Origin: Pseudomonas sp. GOM6
GTDB taxonomy: Bacteria > Pseudomonadota > Gammaproteobacteria > Pseudomonadales > Pseudomonadaceae
Length of the DNA stretch: 64,000 nucleotides
NCBI RefSeq assembly: GCF_029537485.1
Contig: NZ_JARPUS010000018.1
Span: forward strand, 1 to 64,000
Reading direction: 5' to 3'
This document shows positions 1 to 8,329 of the stretch, one piece after another. The notes beneath the pieces were generated by a model that saw only the letters and a list, made by a program, of their open reading frames with translations, was not told the origin of the DNA and searched no databases. Each line of letters starts with the position of its first letter. The stretch's first letter is position 1. Both the position numbers and the translations under genes were made by a program.

Positions 1-671
1 TCAAAGCCCTGGCCCTGGCGCAGCGCCGCCGGGTCCAGGCCCTGGGCCTGGGCCCACTGCGGCCAGGCCTGCGGGCGCGAGGCGGTGTGCAACAGCGGCT
101 CGCCGAGCAGGGCGGCGGCGGGACGCTCGGCCAGTTCGGCGAAGCGGGCGTAGCGCGGGCTCAGCACCGGGCCGATGCGCTCGCGGGTCAGCTCAAACAC
201 CTGCATGTCCGCCGGCCAGGGGGGCGCGGCGAAGCACAGGGTGGCGTCCACCCCGGGGCGGCGCGGGTCAAGCTCGCCCTCGCTGGCCGACAGCTGCAGG
301 CGCAGCTCCGGCAGCTCGCGGTTGAGGCGATCCAGGCGCGGAATGAACCAGCGCGCCAGCAGGCTGCCGGGGCAGCCGAGCACGAAGGGCGCGTCGTCCT
401 GGCGTTGGCGCAGCTCGGCACAGGTGCCGCGCAGGCGCTCGAAGGCATCGGAGGCGGCATCGCGCAGGCGCACGCCGGCATCGGTGAGTTTTACGCCACG
501 GCCATCCTTGACGAACAGGGCCAGGCCAAGCTGTTCCTCCAGCGCACGGATTTGCCGGCTCACCGCGCCATGGGTAACGCTCAGTTCTTCCGCCGCCTGG
601 CTGACACTCTGCAGGCGGGCAGCGGCTTCGAAGGCACGCAGGGCATTCAGCGGGGGCAGTTCTCGGCTCAT
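1..671 (-). CDS. trpI: TrpI, LysR-type activator of trpBA (3' end cut off)
   Basis: Reverse-strand reading from an ATG at 671 gives a LysR-type protein beginning MSRELPPLNALRAFEAAARL. It has an N-terminal winged helix-turn-helix (about residues 1-60, including SVSQAAEELSVTHGAVSRQI) and the start of the effector domain. The frame stays open to base 1, giving about 223 residues of a roughly 295-residue family, so the C-terminus lies outside the window. TrpI activates trpBA in response to indoleglycerol phosphate. Its divergent position, 112 bp from trpB, is the standard Pseudomonas arrangement and supports the name strongly. Confidence 0.93.
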   Translation of the reverse strand, partial: MSRELPPLNALRAFEAAARLQSVSQAAEELSVTHGAVSRQIRALEEQLGLALFVKDGRGVKLTDAGVRLRDAASDAFERLRGTCAELRQRQDDAPFVLGCPGSLLARWFIPRLDRLNRELPELRLQLSASEGELDPRRPGVDATLCFAAPPWPADMQVFELTRERIGPVLSPRYARFAELAERPAAALLGEPLLHTASRPQAWPQWAQAQGLDPAALRQGQGF

Positions 672-677
672 GGCATT

Positions 678-694
678 GGTGAGTTTTTCTGACA
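678..694. promoter_or_regulatory. Candidate TrpI operator
   Basis: The bases GGTGAG, five T, then CTGACA fit the dyad TGTGAG-N5-CTCACA that I recall for TrpI, with one mismatch per half. The centre is about 63 bp upstream of the likely trpB transcription start, where an activator of this class binds. It also lies just upstream of the trpI start codon, so it could serve autoregulation. The assignment rests on sequence match and position only. Confidence 0.5.
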
Positions 695-713
695 GGTTAG
701 CGCAATCTAATCG

Positions 714-742
714 CTTTTCAGACCGGCAGCCAGGGGTAGAAT
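714..742 (+). promoter_or_regulatory. trpBA promoter
   Basis: A good -10 (TAGAAT, 737-742) lies 17 bp after a poor -35 (CTTTTC, 714-719). A weak -35 is expected of a promoter that needs TrpI. The trpB ATG is at 784, preceded by a CCAGGAG Shine-Dalgarno sequence. Confidence 0.5.
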
Positions 743-783
743 GGCGCCATCACCCGATTAGCCACTCCCGCCAGGAGCCAGAC

Positions 784-1995
784 ATGACTTCATTCCGCAG
801 CGGTCCCGACGCCAAGGGCCTGTTCGGCCGCTTCGGTGGCCAGTTCGTCGCCGAAACCCTGATGCCGCTGATCAACCAGCTGGCGGCCGAGTATGAAAAG
901 GCCAAGACCGACCCCGCCTTCCTCGAGGAGCTGGCCTACTTCCAGCGCGACTACATCGGCCGGGCCAGCCCGTTGTACTTCGCCGAGCGCCTGACCGAGC
1001 ACTTCGGCGGGGCGAAGATCTACCTCAAGCGCGAAGACCTGAACCACACCGGCGCGCACAAGATCAATAACTGCATCGGCCAGATCCTGCTGGCCAAGCG
1101 CATGGGCAAGCAGCGCATCATCGCCGAGACCGGCGCCGGCATGCACGGCGTGGCCACCGCCACCGTGGCCGCGCGCTTCGGCATGCAGTGCGTGGTCTAC
1201 ATGGGCACCACCGACATCGATCGCCAGCAGGCCAACGTGTTCCGCATGAAGCTCCTGGGCGCCGAGGTAATCCCGGTCACCGCCGGCACCGGCACCCTCA
1301 AGGATGCGATGAACGAAGCCCTGCGCGACTGGGTGACCAACGTCGACAACACCTTCTACCTGATCGGCACCGCCGCCGGCCCGCACCCGTACCCGGCCAT
1401 GGTCCGCGACTTCCAGGCAGTGATCGGCAACGAAGTACGCGAGCAGATCCTGCAGAAGGAAGGGCGCCTGCCCGATTCGCTGGTCGCCTGCATCGGCGGC
1501 GGCTCCAACGCCATCGGCCTGTTCCACCCCTTCCTCGATGACGAAGGCGTGCAGATCGTCGGCGTCGAAGCGGCCGGCCACGGCATCGACACCGGCAAGC
1601 ATGCCGCCAGCATGGCCGGCGGCGCGCCGGGCGTGCTGCACGGCAACCGCACCTTCCTGCTGCAGGACGCGGACGGCCAGATCACCGATGCCCACTCGAT
1701 CTCTGCCGGCCTCGACTACCCGGGCGTCGGCCCCGAACATGCCTGGCTGCATGAGATAAAGCGCGTCGAATACGTGCCCTGCACCGATGATGATGCCCTG
1801 CAGGCCTTCCACCAGTGCTGCCGCCTGGAAGGCATCATCCCCGCGCTGGAGTCGGCCCACGCCCTGGCCGAAGCCTTCAAGCGCGCGGCCAAGCTGCCCA
1901 AGGAGCACCTGATGGTGGTCAACCTGTCCGGCCGCGGCGACAAGGACATGCAGACCGTGATGCACCACATGACCGAACAGGAGAAGCACGCATGA
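784..1995 (+). CDS. trpB: Tryptophan synthase beta subunit
   Basis: TrpB condenses indole with L-serine to form tryptophan, using pyridoxal phosphate, in the alpha2beta2 complex with TrpA. The 403-residue length is normal for Pseudomonas. Visible motifs are HTGAHKINN with the PLP lysine K93 and the phosphate-binding GGGSNAIG loop. The ATG at 784 is chosen because it follows a clear Shine-Dalgarno sequence and matches the family N-terminus (MTSFRSGPDAKGLFG). The stop codon overlaps the trpA start (ATGA), so the two genes are translationally coupled. Confidence 0.97.
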   Translation: MTSFRSGPDAKGLFGRFGGQFVAETLMPLINQLAAEYEKAKTDPAFLEELAYFQRDYIGRASPLYFAERLTEHFGGAKIYLKREDLNHTGAHKINNCIGQILLAKRMGKQRIIAETGAGMHGVATATVAARFGMQCVVYMGTTDIDRQQANVFRMKLLGAEVIPVTAGTGTLKDAMNEALRDWVTNVDNTFYLIGTAAGPHPYPAMVRDFQAVIGNEVREQILQKEGRLPDSLVACIGGGSNAIGLFHPFLDDEGVQIVGVEAAGHGIDTGKHAASMAGGAPGVLHGNRTFLLQDADGQITDAHSISAGLDYPGVGPEHAWLHEIKRVEYVPCTDDDALQAFHQCCRLEGIIPALESAHALAEAFKRAAKLPKEHLMVVNLSGRGDKDMQTVMHHMTEQEKHA

Positions 1996-2801
1996 GCCGC
2001 CTGCAGAGCCGCTTTGCCGAGCTGAAACAACAGAACCGCGCCGCGCTGGTGACCTTCGTCACCGCCGGCGACCCGGACTACGCCAGCAGCCTGGAAATCC
2101 TCAAGGGCCTGCCGGCCGCCGGCGCCGACGTGATCGAGCTGGGCATGCCCTTCACCGACCCGATGGCCGATGGCCCGGCGATCCAGCTGGCCAACATCCG
2201 TGCCCTGGCGGCGAAGCAGAACCTGCCGAAGACCCTGCAGATGGTCCGCGAATTCCGCGTCACCGACAGCAGCACGCCGCTGGTGCTGATGGGCTACTAC
2301 AACCCGATCTTCGCCTACGGCGTCGAGCGTTTCATCGCCGACGCCAAGGAAGCCGGGGTCGACGGCCTGATCATCGTCGACCTGCCGCCGGAGCATAACG
2401 ACGAGCTGTGCGAGCCGGCTCAGGCCGCCGGTCTGGACTTCATCCGCCTGACCACCCCGACCACCGACGACCAGCGCCTGCCCACCGTGCTCAACGGCAG
2501 CTCGGGCTTCGTCTACTACGTCTCGGTAGCCGGCGTGACCGGTGCCGGCGCGGCGACCATGGACCACGTCGAGCAGGCCGTCGCCCGCCTGCGCCGGCAT
2601 ACCGACCTGCCGCTGTGCATCGGCTTCGGCATCCGCACCCCCGAGCACGCCGCCGACGTGGCGCGCCGCGCCGATGGCGTGGTGGTGGGCTCAGCACTGG
2701 TCGACCAGATCGCCAAGGCCGAATCGCCGGCCCAGGCCATCGACGGCGTACTCAGCCTGTGCGCCCAGCTGGCCGAAGGCGTGCGCGGCGCTCGTCGCTG
2801 A
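1992..2801 (+). CDS. trpA: Tryptophan synthase alpha subunit
   Basis: TrpA cleaves indole-3-glycerol phosphate to indole and glyceraldehyde 3-phosphate and passes the indole to TrpB. The 269-residue protein is full length. The catalytic pair E49 (VIELGMPF) and D60 (DPMADGP) is present, as is the C-terminal phosphate-binding GFGI segment. The ATG overlaps the trpB stop by four bases. A strong terminator follows 20 bases after the stop, so trpBA is a two-gene operon. Confidence 0.97.
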   Translation: MSRLQSRFAELKQQNRAALVTFVTAGDPDYASSLEILKGLPAAGADVIELGMPFTDPMADGPAIQLANIRALAAKQNLPKTLQMVREFRVTDSSTPLVLMGYYNPIFAYGVERFIADAKEAGVDGLIIVDLPPEHNDELCEPAQAAGLDFIRLTTPTTDDQRLPTVLNGSSGFVYYVSVAGVTGAGAATMDHVEQAVARLRRHTDLPLCIGFGIRTPEHAADVARRADGVVVGSALVDQIAKAESPAQAIDGVLSLCAQLAEGVRGARR

Positions 2802-2820
2802 GTTCGCCCCGTAATAGAAA

Positions 2821-2845
2821 AAGCCGCCCTCGGGCGGCTTTTTCG
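2821..2845 (+). terminator. Rho-independent terminator of trpBA
   Basis: The stem AAGCCGCC (2821-2828) pairs with GGCGGCTT (2833-2840) and is followed by a T-rich tail. It sits directly behind trpA. Confidence 0.9.
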
Positions 2846-2865
2846 TTTCAGCGGCAGCTGCTTTA

Positions 2866-2944
2866 TGTGGGAGGGGTGGCGGCAGTCCGCCTTGGCCGCG
2901 TCGCTGCTGTGCGGCCTCAGTCGCGGCCAAGGCCCTCCTACAGG
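2866..2944. repeat. REP-like inverted-repeat element
   Basis: Outer arms TGTGGGAGGG (2866-2875) and CCCTCCTACAG (2934-2943) flank inner perfect arms CTTGGCCGCG (2891-2900) and CGCGGCCAAG (2922-2931). This is the layout of the paired REP (BIME) elements scattered between Pseudomonas genes. It lies between trpA and the opposing desaturase gene. No transposase is nearby. Confidence 0.7.
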
Positions 2945-3015
2945 TGCTCGCTGCCACGCATGGAGTCGGCCTGATAAAGACAGCTACTCCCACAGGGCTG
3001 CGCAGGTGACCGGGC

Positions 3016-3996
3016 TCAGCGACTGCTGACGATCTGCAGCACCTGCCAGTAGCTCGGCGGCTCGGGGGTCAGGCCGCGTGCGCGCAATAGCGCGTGCAGC
3101 TGCGGCAAGCGGAAGTAGGGCACCGAGGCCATCAGGTGGTGCTCGATGTGGTAGTTGACCCGGATCGGCGCGACGAAGGCGCGGGCCAGCCAACCGGCGC
3201 GGGTGGTGCGGGTGTTGCGTAGGGTGTCGCGGCTCGGCTCCAGGCAGGCGTGTTCGGCCATCGAGCGGATGCGGATGAACAGTGGGAACGGCGTGACATA
3301 GGCCAGCGCCCACACGCCGTACAGCCAGGCTTCGCCGCAGGCCCACAGCGCGGCCAGCAGCAGACCGTTGGTGATCAGCATGCCGGCGGCGTTGCGCAGG
3401 AAGGTCAGCGGATAGCTCCACCAGCGCCGCCCGTCCTGCGGCAGCACCTGCACGTCGTTGGCCACCGTCCACTTGAGCACGCCGGCATCCATCAGCACCC
3501 GGCCGAGCATGAACTTGAGCCCGGTGATGCCAAACAAGTCGCGCGCCAGCTTGCGCAGCAGCGAGGTGCGCGTGGTGGGAAAGCCGGCCACCAGCGACAG
3601 GTCCGGGTCCTGCTCGCGGGAGGTCTTGGCGTGGTGCACCAGGTGATAGGGGCGGTACTTGTGCAGCTCATTCCACACCGGGCGGGCGCACAGCCAGTCG
3701 GCCAGCACATCGTTGCCCCACTTGCTCTTGAATAGGGTGCCGTGGGCCGCATCGTGCTGCAGGATGGCCAGGCACAGCTGGCGCCCGGCGATCACCGCCA
3801 GGCCGGCGAGCAGGGCGAGGGTAAAGGCCCACAACGGCAGATGCGCCTGGGCCCAGGCCAGCGCGGCGAAGGTCAGCGCCAGCACGCCCCAGGTGGAAAA
3901 AACGGCCCAGGCGCCGTGCCAGTCGCAACGCTGGGTGAGGGTGCGGATTTCCTCGCGACTGAGGATATCGGCGATACGGGTACGGGTCTCGGACAT
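3016..3996 (-). CDS. Membrane fatty-acid desaturase
   Basis: This 326-residue protein has the three histidine boxes of membrane di-iron desaturases: HDAAH (81-85), HLVHH (118-122) and HIEHH (283-287). Hydrophobic membrane stretches lie around residues 35-75 and 200-240. The family inserts double bonds into acyl chains or related lipids using O2 and an electron donor. No ferredoxin or reductase gene is adjacent, so the substrate and partner cannot be told. The gene follows the M14 peptidase on the same strand after about 100 bp and may share its transcript. Confidence 0.8.
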   Translation of the reverse strand: MSETRTRIADILSREEIRTLTQRCDWHGAWAVFSTWGVLALTFAALAWAQAHLPLWAFTLALLAGLAVIAGRQLCLAILQHDAAHGTLFKSKWGNDVLADWLCARPVWNELHKYRPYHLVHHAKTSREQDPDLSLVAGFPTTRTSLLRKLARDLFGITGLKFMLGRVLMDAGVLKWTVANDVQVLPQDGRRWWSYPLTFLRNAAGMLITNGLLLAALWACGEAWLYGVWALAYVTPFPLFIRIRSMAEHACLEPSRDTLRNTRTTRAGWLARAFVAPIRVNYHIEHHLMASVPYFRLPQLHALLRARGLTPEPPSYWQVLQIVSSR

Positions 3997-4097
3997 GGCG
4001 GGACGCTCATTGTGGGAGTCGTCCCGATTGCAGCATCAGCCGCCGTGCATTGCAGGCGCCGGAGGTGACTGAATGCATTGCGATTCGGCCAAAGCGC

Positions 4098-5222
4098 TCA
4101 GCGCAGCTTGCCGGCCATCGCCGCCAGCACCGTCAGCACATCCCGCGCCAGGCGCTTGGAGCGTGCACCATTCCAGCCGGTACGCGGTTGCGGGCTGTCG
4201 TCGTGGTCCTTGAACGGCATCTCCACGGTGTAGGCCAGACAGTCGTAGGTCTGCCCGACCCAGTTGCAGGCCAGCGCCAGGTTGGCCTGGCCCGGCTGGT
4301 CACGCGGATAGCCGTGGGCCACCTGGAACTCGCCAATGGCCATCAGGCGCTGGCGGAACTCCTGCTCCAACGCCTCTAGGCGCGCGGTGAAGCCCGGGTT
4401 GCCCTCGCAGCCGGCGGTGAACACATGGGGGATTTCCTCGTCGCCGTGGATATCGAGGAAGCAGTCCACGCCAATCGCCGCCATCTGCTGCTGAACGAAC
4501 AGCACTTCCGGGCTGCGCTCGGCCGAGGGCGCCTGCCAGGCGCGGTTGAGGTCCTGGCCGGCGGCGTTGGTGCGCAGGTTGCCGAGGAAGGCGCCGTCCG
4601 GGTTCATGTTCGGCACCAGGTACAGGTCGGCCTGGGCGAGGAGGGCGCGCAGCTCGTCGTCATCCTGGCCGAGGCGCTCGATCAGCCCCTCCATGTACCA
4701 CTCGGCCATGTGTTCGCCCGGGTGCTGCTGGGCGATCAGCCAGACCTTGCGCGGCGCGGCGGCCGTGCCGCGTACGTGCAGCAGCGGTAGCTCGCGGCCC
4801 TGCAGGCTGCTGCCGCAGGCCAGCAGCTCGACGTTGGGCAGCGCCAGCGCCTTGACCAGCAGCTGGGCATGGCGGGCGCGGGAGTAGGGCTCGAAGTAGG
4901 CGAAGCGGACGCTGGTGCGCTCGGCCAGCAGCTCGAAGTGCAGGCCGCCTTCGTCATAGGTGGTGGGCACACGGAACCAGTCCGCACCGTCATAGCTGGC
5001 CACCGCCCGGTAGCCGGTCCAGGCATTTTTGTAGCTGGACTGCGGGGCGTTCTCCAGGGTGAAACGGTGGGTCTGTCCCGGCGTCAGGCCCTCGGCGAGG
5101 AAGTGGAACCACTGGAAGTGATCGCTGGCGAAGTCCTTGCGAATAGCCAGGCGCACCCGGCCCGGGTCGCTGGCGTCCAGCACCTGGATATTGCCGCTGT
5201 CGAAATCGCTGCGAATCTGCAT
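4098..5222 (-). CDS. M14-family zinc carboxypeptidase, cytosolic type
   Basis: The 374-residue protein has an N-terminal beta domain (about 1-120) followed by an M14 carboxypeptidase domain. Zinc ligands are visible as HPGE (H167, E170) and DIHG (H259), with the catalytic glutamate in TVEMPF (E334). The architecture matches the cytosolic carboxypeptidase-like enzyme of Pseudomonas (PA2831 type). No signal peptide is present. I use the ATG at 5222 because it has an AGGGG Shine-Dalgarno about 8 bases upstream. A longer open frame to 5465 exists but lacks family-like sequence. Its substrate is unknown. Confidence 0.83.
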   Translation of the reverse strand: MQIRSDFDSGNIQVLDASDPGRVRLAIRKDFASDHFQWFHFLAEGLTPGQTHRFTLENAPQSSYKNAWTGYRAVASYDGADWFRVPTTYDEGGLHFELLAERTSVRFAYFEPYSRARHAQLLVKALALPNVELLACGSSLQGRELPLLHVRGTAAAPRKVWLIAQQHPGEHMAEWYMEGLIERLGQDDDELRALLAQADLYLVPNMNPDGAFLGNLRTNAAGQDLNRAWQAPSAERSPEVLFVQQQMAAIGVDCFLDIHGDEEIPHVFTAGCEGNPGFTARLEALEQEFRQRLMAIGEFQVAHGYPRDQPGQANLALACNWVGQTYDCLAYTVEMPFKDHDDSPQPRTGWNGARSKRLARDVLTVLAAMAGKLR

Positions 5223-5406
5223 GGCCTGCCCCTGACGGTGAAAATCGGCAGGATAGCCGTCCCGACCAGGCACCGCACGCCCCCGGGCCGGCAGTGTCGC
5301 ATCCAGGCAAGAACCGTCGCCGAAGCGTTGCAGGCATGAGCCGGTGGGCACAGACTCGTGAATCAAGGCGAACAATCCGTTCATCATTGCTGCCGAGGAA
5401 TCATCA

Positions 5407-6312
5407 GTGAAAACCACCCTGGACGAGCTGCAGGCCTTCACCCAGGTGGTGGATGCCGGTTCCATCAGTGCCGCTGCCGATCAGTTGGGGCAGACCGCTT
5501 CAGGCATCAGCCGCGCCCTGAGCCGGCTGGAGGACAAGCTCGGCGTCACCCTGCTACGTCGCACTACCCGGCGCCTGGAGCTGACCGAGGAGGGTGCCGC
5601 CTTCCTCACCCAGACCCGACGCATCCTCGCCGCGGTTGATGAGGCAGAAGAACAAATGGCCCTGCGCCGCCAGGTGCCGGCTGGACGCCTGCGAGTCGAT
5701 GCCGCCACGCCCTTCATGCTGCACGTGCTGGTGCCGCTGGTCGCGGGGTTCCGCCAGCGCTACCCGCAAATCGAGCTGGAGCTGACCAGCAACGAGCAAA
5801 ACATCGACCTGCTGGAGCAGCGCACCGACCTGGCCATCCGCATCGGCCCGTTGCGCGACTCCAGCCTGCATGCGCGGCCGCTGGGGCAGAGCCCGGTGCG
5901 CATACTCGCCAGCCCCGTCTACCTGGCCGCCCGCGGCACACCGCAGCGGCCAGACGACCTGAGCGGTCATGATCTGCTCGGCTTCACCCAGCTGGAGCAC
6001 CTCAACAGCTGGCCGCTGCGCCACGCTCAGGGCGACAGCCTGACGATCACCCCAACCCTGCGCGCCTCCAGCGGCGAGACCCTGCGCCAGCTGGCCCTGG
6101 CCGGCGCTGGACTGGTGTGCCTCTCGGACTTCATGACCGACCGGGATCGCGCCAGCGGCGCCCTGGTGGAAGTGCTGGCCGGCCACCGCAGCGAGCGGCG
6201 CCAGCCGATCAACGCGGTGTATTACCGCAACACCGCGCTGGCAGCGCGCATCACCTGCTTCCTCGACTACCTGAGCGCCAGCCTGGTAGCGCATGACTGG
6301 GCAAAAAACTGA
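5407..6312 (+). CDS. LysR-family transcriptional regulator
   Basis: This 301-residue protein has an N-terminal winged helix-turn-helix (about 1-60, with SISAAADQLGQTASGISRAL) and a LysR substrate-binding domain. The start is GTG, with GAGGA 8 bases upstream. It is divergent from the M14 peptidase (184 bp between starts) and directly upstream of the FAD oxidase, so either could be its target. The effector cannot be inferred. Confidence 0.88.
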   Translation: MKTTLDELQAFTQVVDAGSISAAADQLGQTASGISRALSRLEDKLGVTLLRRTTRRLELTEEGAAFLTQTRRILAAVDEAEEQMALRRQVPAGRLRVDAATPFMLHVLVPLVAGFRQRYPQIELELTSNEQNIDLLEQRTDLAIRIGPLRDSSLHARPLGQSPVRILASPVYLAARGTPQRPDDLSGHDLLGFTQLEHLNSWPLRHAQGDSLTITPTLRASSGETLRQLALAGAGLVCLSDFMTDRDRASGALVEVLAGHRSERRQPINAVYYRNTALAARITCFLDYLSASLVAHDWAKN

Positions 6313-6331
6313 CCGGGCAGTCTTGGCCTTG

Positions 6332-6364
6332 TGAATTTTATTGTGTATTTTTTCATGAAATTCA
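6332..6364. promoter_or_regulatory. AT-rich dyad upstream of the FAD oxidase
   Basis: The arms TGAATTT (6332-6338) and AAATTCA (6358-6364) form an inverted repeat, with a perfect 10-bp palindrome TTTCATGAAA inside (6351-6360). The segment is AT-rich in a GC-rich region and lies 26 bases upstream of the oxidase start. It could be an operator for the PuuR-like regulator encoded downstream or for the LysR regulator upstream. Confidence 0.4.
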
Positions 6365-6389
6365 TAAGAACAAATTTCACGAGGTCACC

Positions 6390-7676
6390 ATGTTCAAGCA
6401 GTCCGCCCAACACATTGGCACCTACTACGCCGGCACCTACGGCCAGATTCCCCTGCGCCCGCGCCTGCAGGAGTCGCTCGACTGCGACGTGGTGATCGTC
6501 GGCGCCGGCTTCAGCGGCCTGCATACGGGCCTGCGCCTGACGCTGGCCGGCAAGAAGGTGGTGATCCTCGAAGCCAGCCGCCTGGCCTGGGCCGCTTCCG
6601 GGCGCAACGGTGGCCAGGCGCTGCCGGGCTGGTCCTGCGACATGCCGCCGCTGGAAAAGGCCCTCGGCCTGGAGCGCGCCAAGCGCCTGTGGGACAGCAT
6701 GACCTGGGCCGCCGACGAGATGCGCGAGTTGCCGCTGCGCCACGGCTTCGATATCGACTATCGCACCGGCGCCCTGTACACCGCCGTGCTGCCGCGCCGC
6801 GTACGCCAGCTGCAGGAGAGCCTGGAGGAAGCCGAACAGAAGTACGGCTACCGGCAGCTGAGCTTTATCGCCAAAGAAGAACTGCCGGAGTGGATCGCCA
6901 GCCCGCGCTACCTGGCCGCCCTGCATGACGCCGGCGCCGCCCACCTCAACCCGCTGAAGCTGGCCCAGGGCCTGGCCGCGACTATCGAGGCCCACGGCGG
7001 GCGCATCTTCGAGCAGAGCAAGGCTGCCCGCTGGGAGGAAAGCGGCGACGGCTACCGCGTGCACACCGAGCACGGCGAGGTGCGCGGCGACGTACTGGTA
7101 TTGGCCTGCAACGCCTATGTCGACGATCTTGACCGCGGTCTGGCCAAACGCCTGCTGCCGGTCGGCTCCTACCAGGTGGCCACCGCGCCGCTCGACCCGC
7201 AGCTGGCGCAGTCGCTGTTCCCCAAGGGCACCTGTGCCATCGACAACCAGTTCGTCCCCGACTACTTCCGCGTCACCCCGGACAACCGCCTGCTGTTCGG
7301 CGGCGGCTGTACCTACCTGGGCGGCATCCCCGAGGATGTGCCGGCGGCGACCCGGCCCTACCTGGAACGCGTGTTCCCGCAGCTGCGCGGGGTGCAGATC
7401 GACTACGGCTGGGGCGGGCATATCGACTGCACCATGCACCGCACCCCGGATGTCGGCCGCGAAGGACAGAAGTACTGGCTACAGGGCTTCTCCGGCCACG
7501 GCATCCTGCCGACCCTGGCCGCCGCCCGGGCGGTGAGCGATGCGATCCTCGGCGAGGATGAGCTGCTCAACCTGTACCAGGGCCTGGACAACCCGCGCTT
7601 CCCCGGCGGCGACCTGCTGGCCGCGCCCATCGAGGCGGTGGGCAAGGCCTGGTACCGGCTGCGCGATCTCTTTTGA
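6390..7676 (+). CDS. FAD-dependent amine oxidoreductase (gamma-glutamylputrescine oxidase-like)
   Basis: The 428-residue protein is of the DAO/PuuB type. It has an N-terminal FAD-binding Rossmann motif, VVIVGAGFSGL (about residues 34-44), followed by SGRNGGQ and a C-terminal GFSGHG segment that contacts FAD. Relatives oxidise gamma-glutamylated amines or secondary amines to aldehydes, releasing ammonia and H2O2. A glutamine-synthetase-like ligase gene (8330-9679) nearby supports a gamma-glutamyl amine pathway. The specific amine is not determined. The start ATG is preceded by a CGAGG Shine-Dalgarno. Confidence 0.8.
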   Translation: MFKQSAQHIGTYYAGTYGQIPLRPRLQESLDCDVVIVGAGFSGLHTGLRLTLAGKKVVILEASRLAWAASGRNGGQALPGWSCDMPPLEKALGLERAKRLWDSMTWAADEMRELPLRHGFDIDYRTGALYTAVLPRRVRQLQESLEEAEQKYGYRQLSFIAKEELPEWIASPRYLAALHDAGAAHLNPLKLAQGLAATIEAHGGRIFEQSKAARWEESGDGYRVHTEHGEVRGDVLVLACNAYVDDLDRGLAKRLLPVGSYQVATAPLDPQLAQSLFPKGTCAIDNQFVPDYFRVTPDNRLLFGGGCTYLGGIPEDVPAATRPYLERVFPQLRGVQIDYGWGGHIDCTMHRTPDVGREGQKYWLQGFSGHGILPTLAAARAVSDAILGEDELLNLYQGLDNPRFPGGDLLAAPIEAVGKAWYRLRDLF

Positions 7677-7685
7677 CCCAATACC

Positions 7686-7738
7686 CGTAGCCCGGATGCA
7701 ATCCGGGACAACCGCCCCCGGATTGCATCCGGGCTACG
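7686..7738. repeat. Perfect inverted repeat with 22-base arms
   Basis: The arm at 7686-7707 is the exact reverse complement of the arm at 7717-7738, with a 9-base spacer. The arm begins CGTAGCCCGGATGC. This resembles a class of intergenic repeat I know from several Pseudomonas genomes. It begins 10 bases after the oxidase stop and ends 16 bases before the regulator start. As RNA it would fold into a very strong hairpin, but it has no U-tract. Confidence 0.8.
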
Positions 7739-7754
7739 CCAGAAGGACATCCCC

Positions 7755-8312
7755 ATGGAAAAACAGGACGAAATCGAAGGCCTGGCGATCCTGGTGCGCG
7801 ACCTGCGCAAGCACAAGAACGTCACCCTGGGCGAGCTGGCCGAGCGCATCGGCCGCTCGGTGGGCTTCCTGTCCCAGGTCGAGCGCGGCCTGTCACGCCC
7901 AACCGTCGCCGACCTCACCGCCATCAGCGAAGCGCTGGGCGTGCCGACCACCTACTTCTACAACCCCGGCAAGCCGCGCGCGGTGCGCTGGGTGACCCGC
8001 CCGGACGAGCGCCGCACCCTGTACTACGCCGGCGGCATCACCGACGTGCTGGCCTCGCCCGGCATGGCCGGCGGCTTCGCCATGCTGGAAAGCTTCCTCG
8101 AACCCGGCGCCAGCAGCGGCGAGGGCCATCTGAACGACAGCTCGGAGCAGGGCGGTTTCGTCCTCGAAGGCGAGCTGACGGTCTGGTACGGCGACGATGC
8201 CGAACCGGTCACCCTCGGCCCCCGCGACAGCTTCCAGCTGCCGCCGCACGCCCAGTTCCGCTACGCCAACCTCACCGATCAACCCACACGCGTCTTGTGG
8301 GTCTTCACCTGA
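7755..8312 (+). CDS. XRE-cupin transcriptional regulator (PuuR-like)
   Basis: The 185-residue protein has an N-terminal XRE helix-turn-helix (about 10-66, with VTLGELAERIGRSVGFLSQVERG) and a C-terminal cupin sensor domain (about 100-183). The arrangement is that of PuuR and related repressors of putrescine and amino-acid use. Its place between the oxidase and the ligase suggests it controls both. The cupin presumably binds an amine or amino-acid effector, which is inference. Confidence 0.83.
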   Translation: MEKQDEIEGLAILVRDLRKHKNVTLGELAERIGRSVGFLSQVERGLSRPTVADLTAISEALGVPTTYFYNPGKPRAVRWVTRPDERRTLYYAGGITDVLASPGMAGGFAMLESFLEPGASSGEGHLNDSSEQGGFVLEGELTVWYGDDAEPVTLGPRDSFQLPPHAQFRYANLTDQPTRVLWVFT

Positions 8313-8329
8313 ACCCTGCAGATATCGCC

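Noticed and set aside
790..1989. A 399-codon open frame opposite trpB
   Set aside because: High-GC shadow in the antisense frame. trpB is certain and the antisense peptide has no family features.
4098..5465. Extended start of the M14 peptidase at 5465
   Set aside because: The extra 81 residues overlap the LysR gene, lack family similarity, and the ATG at 5222 has a good ribosome site.
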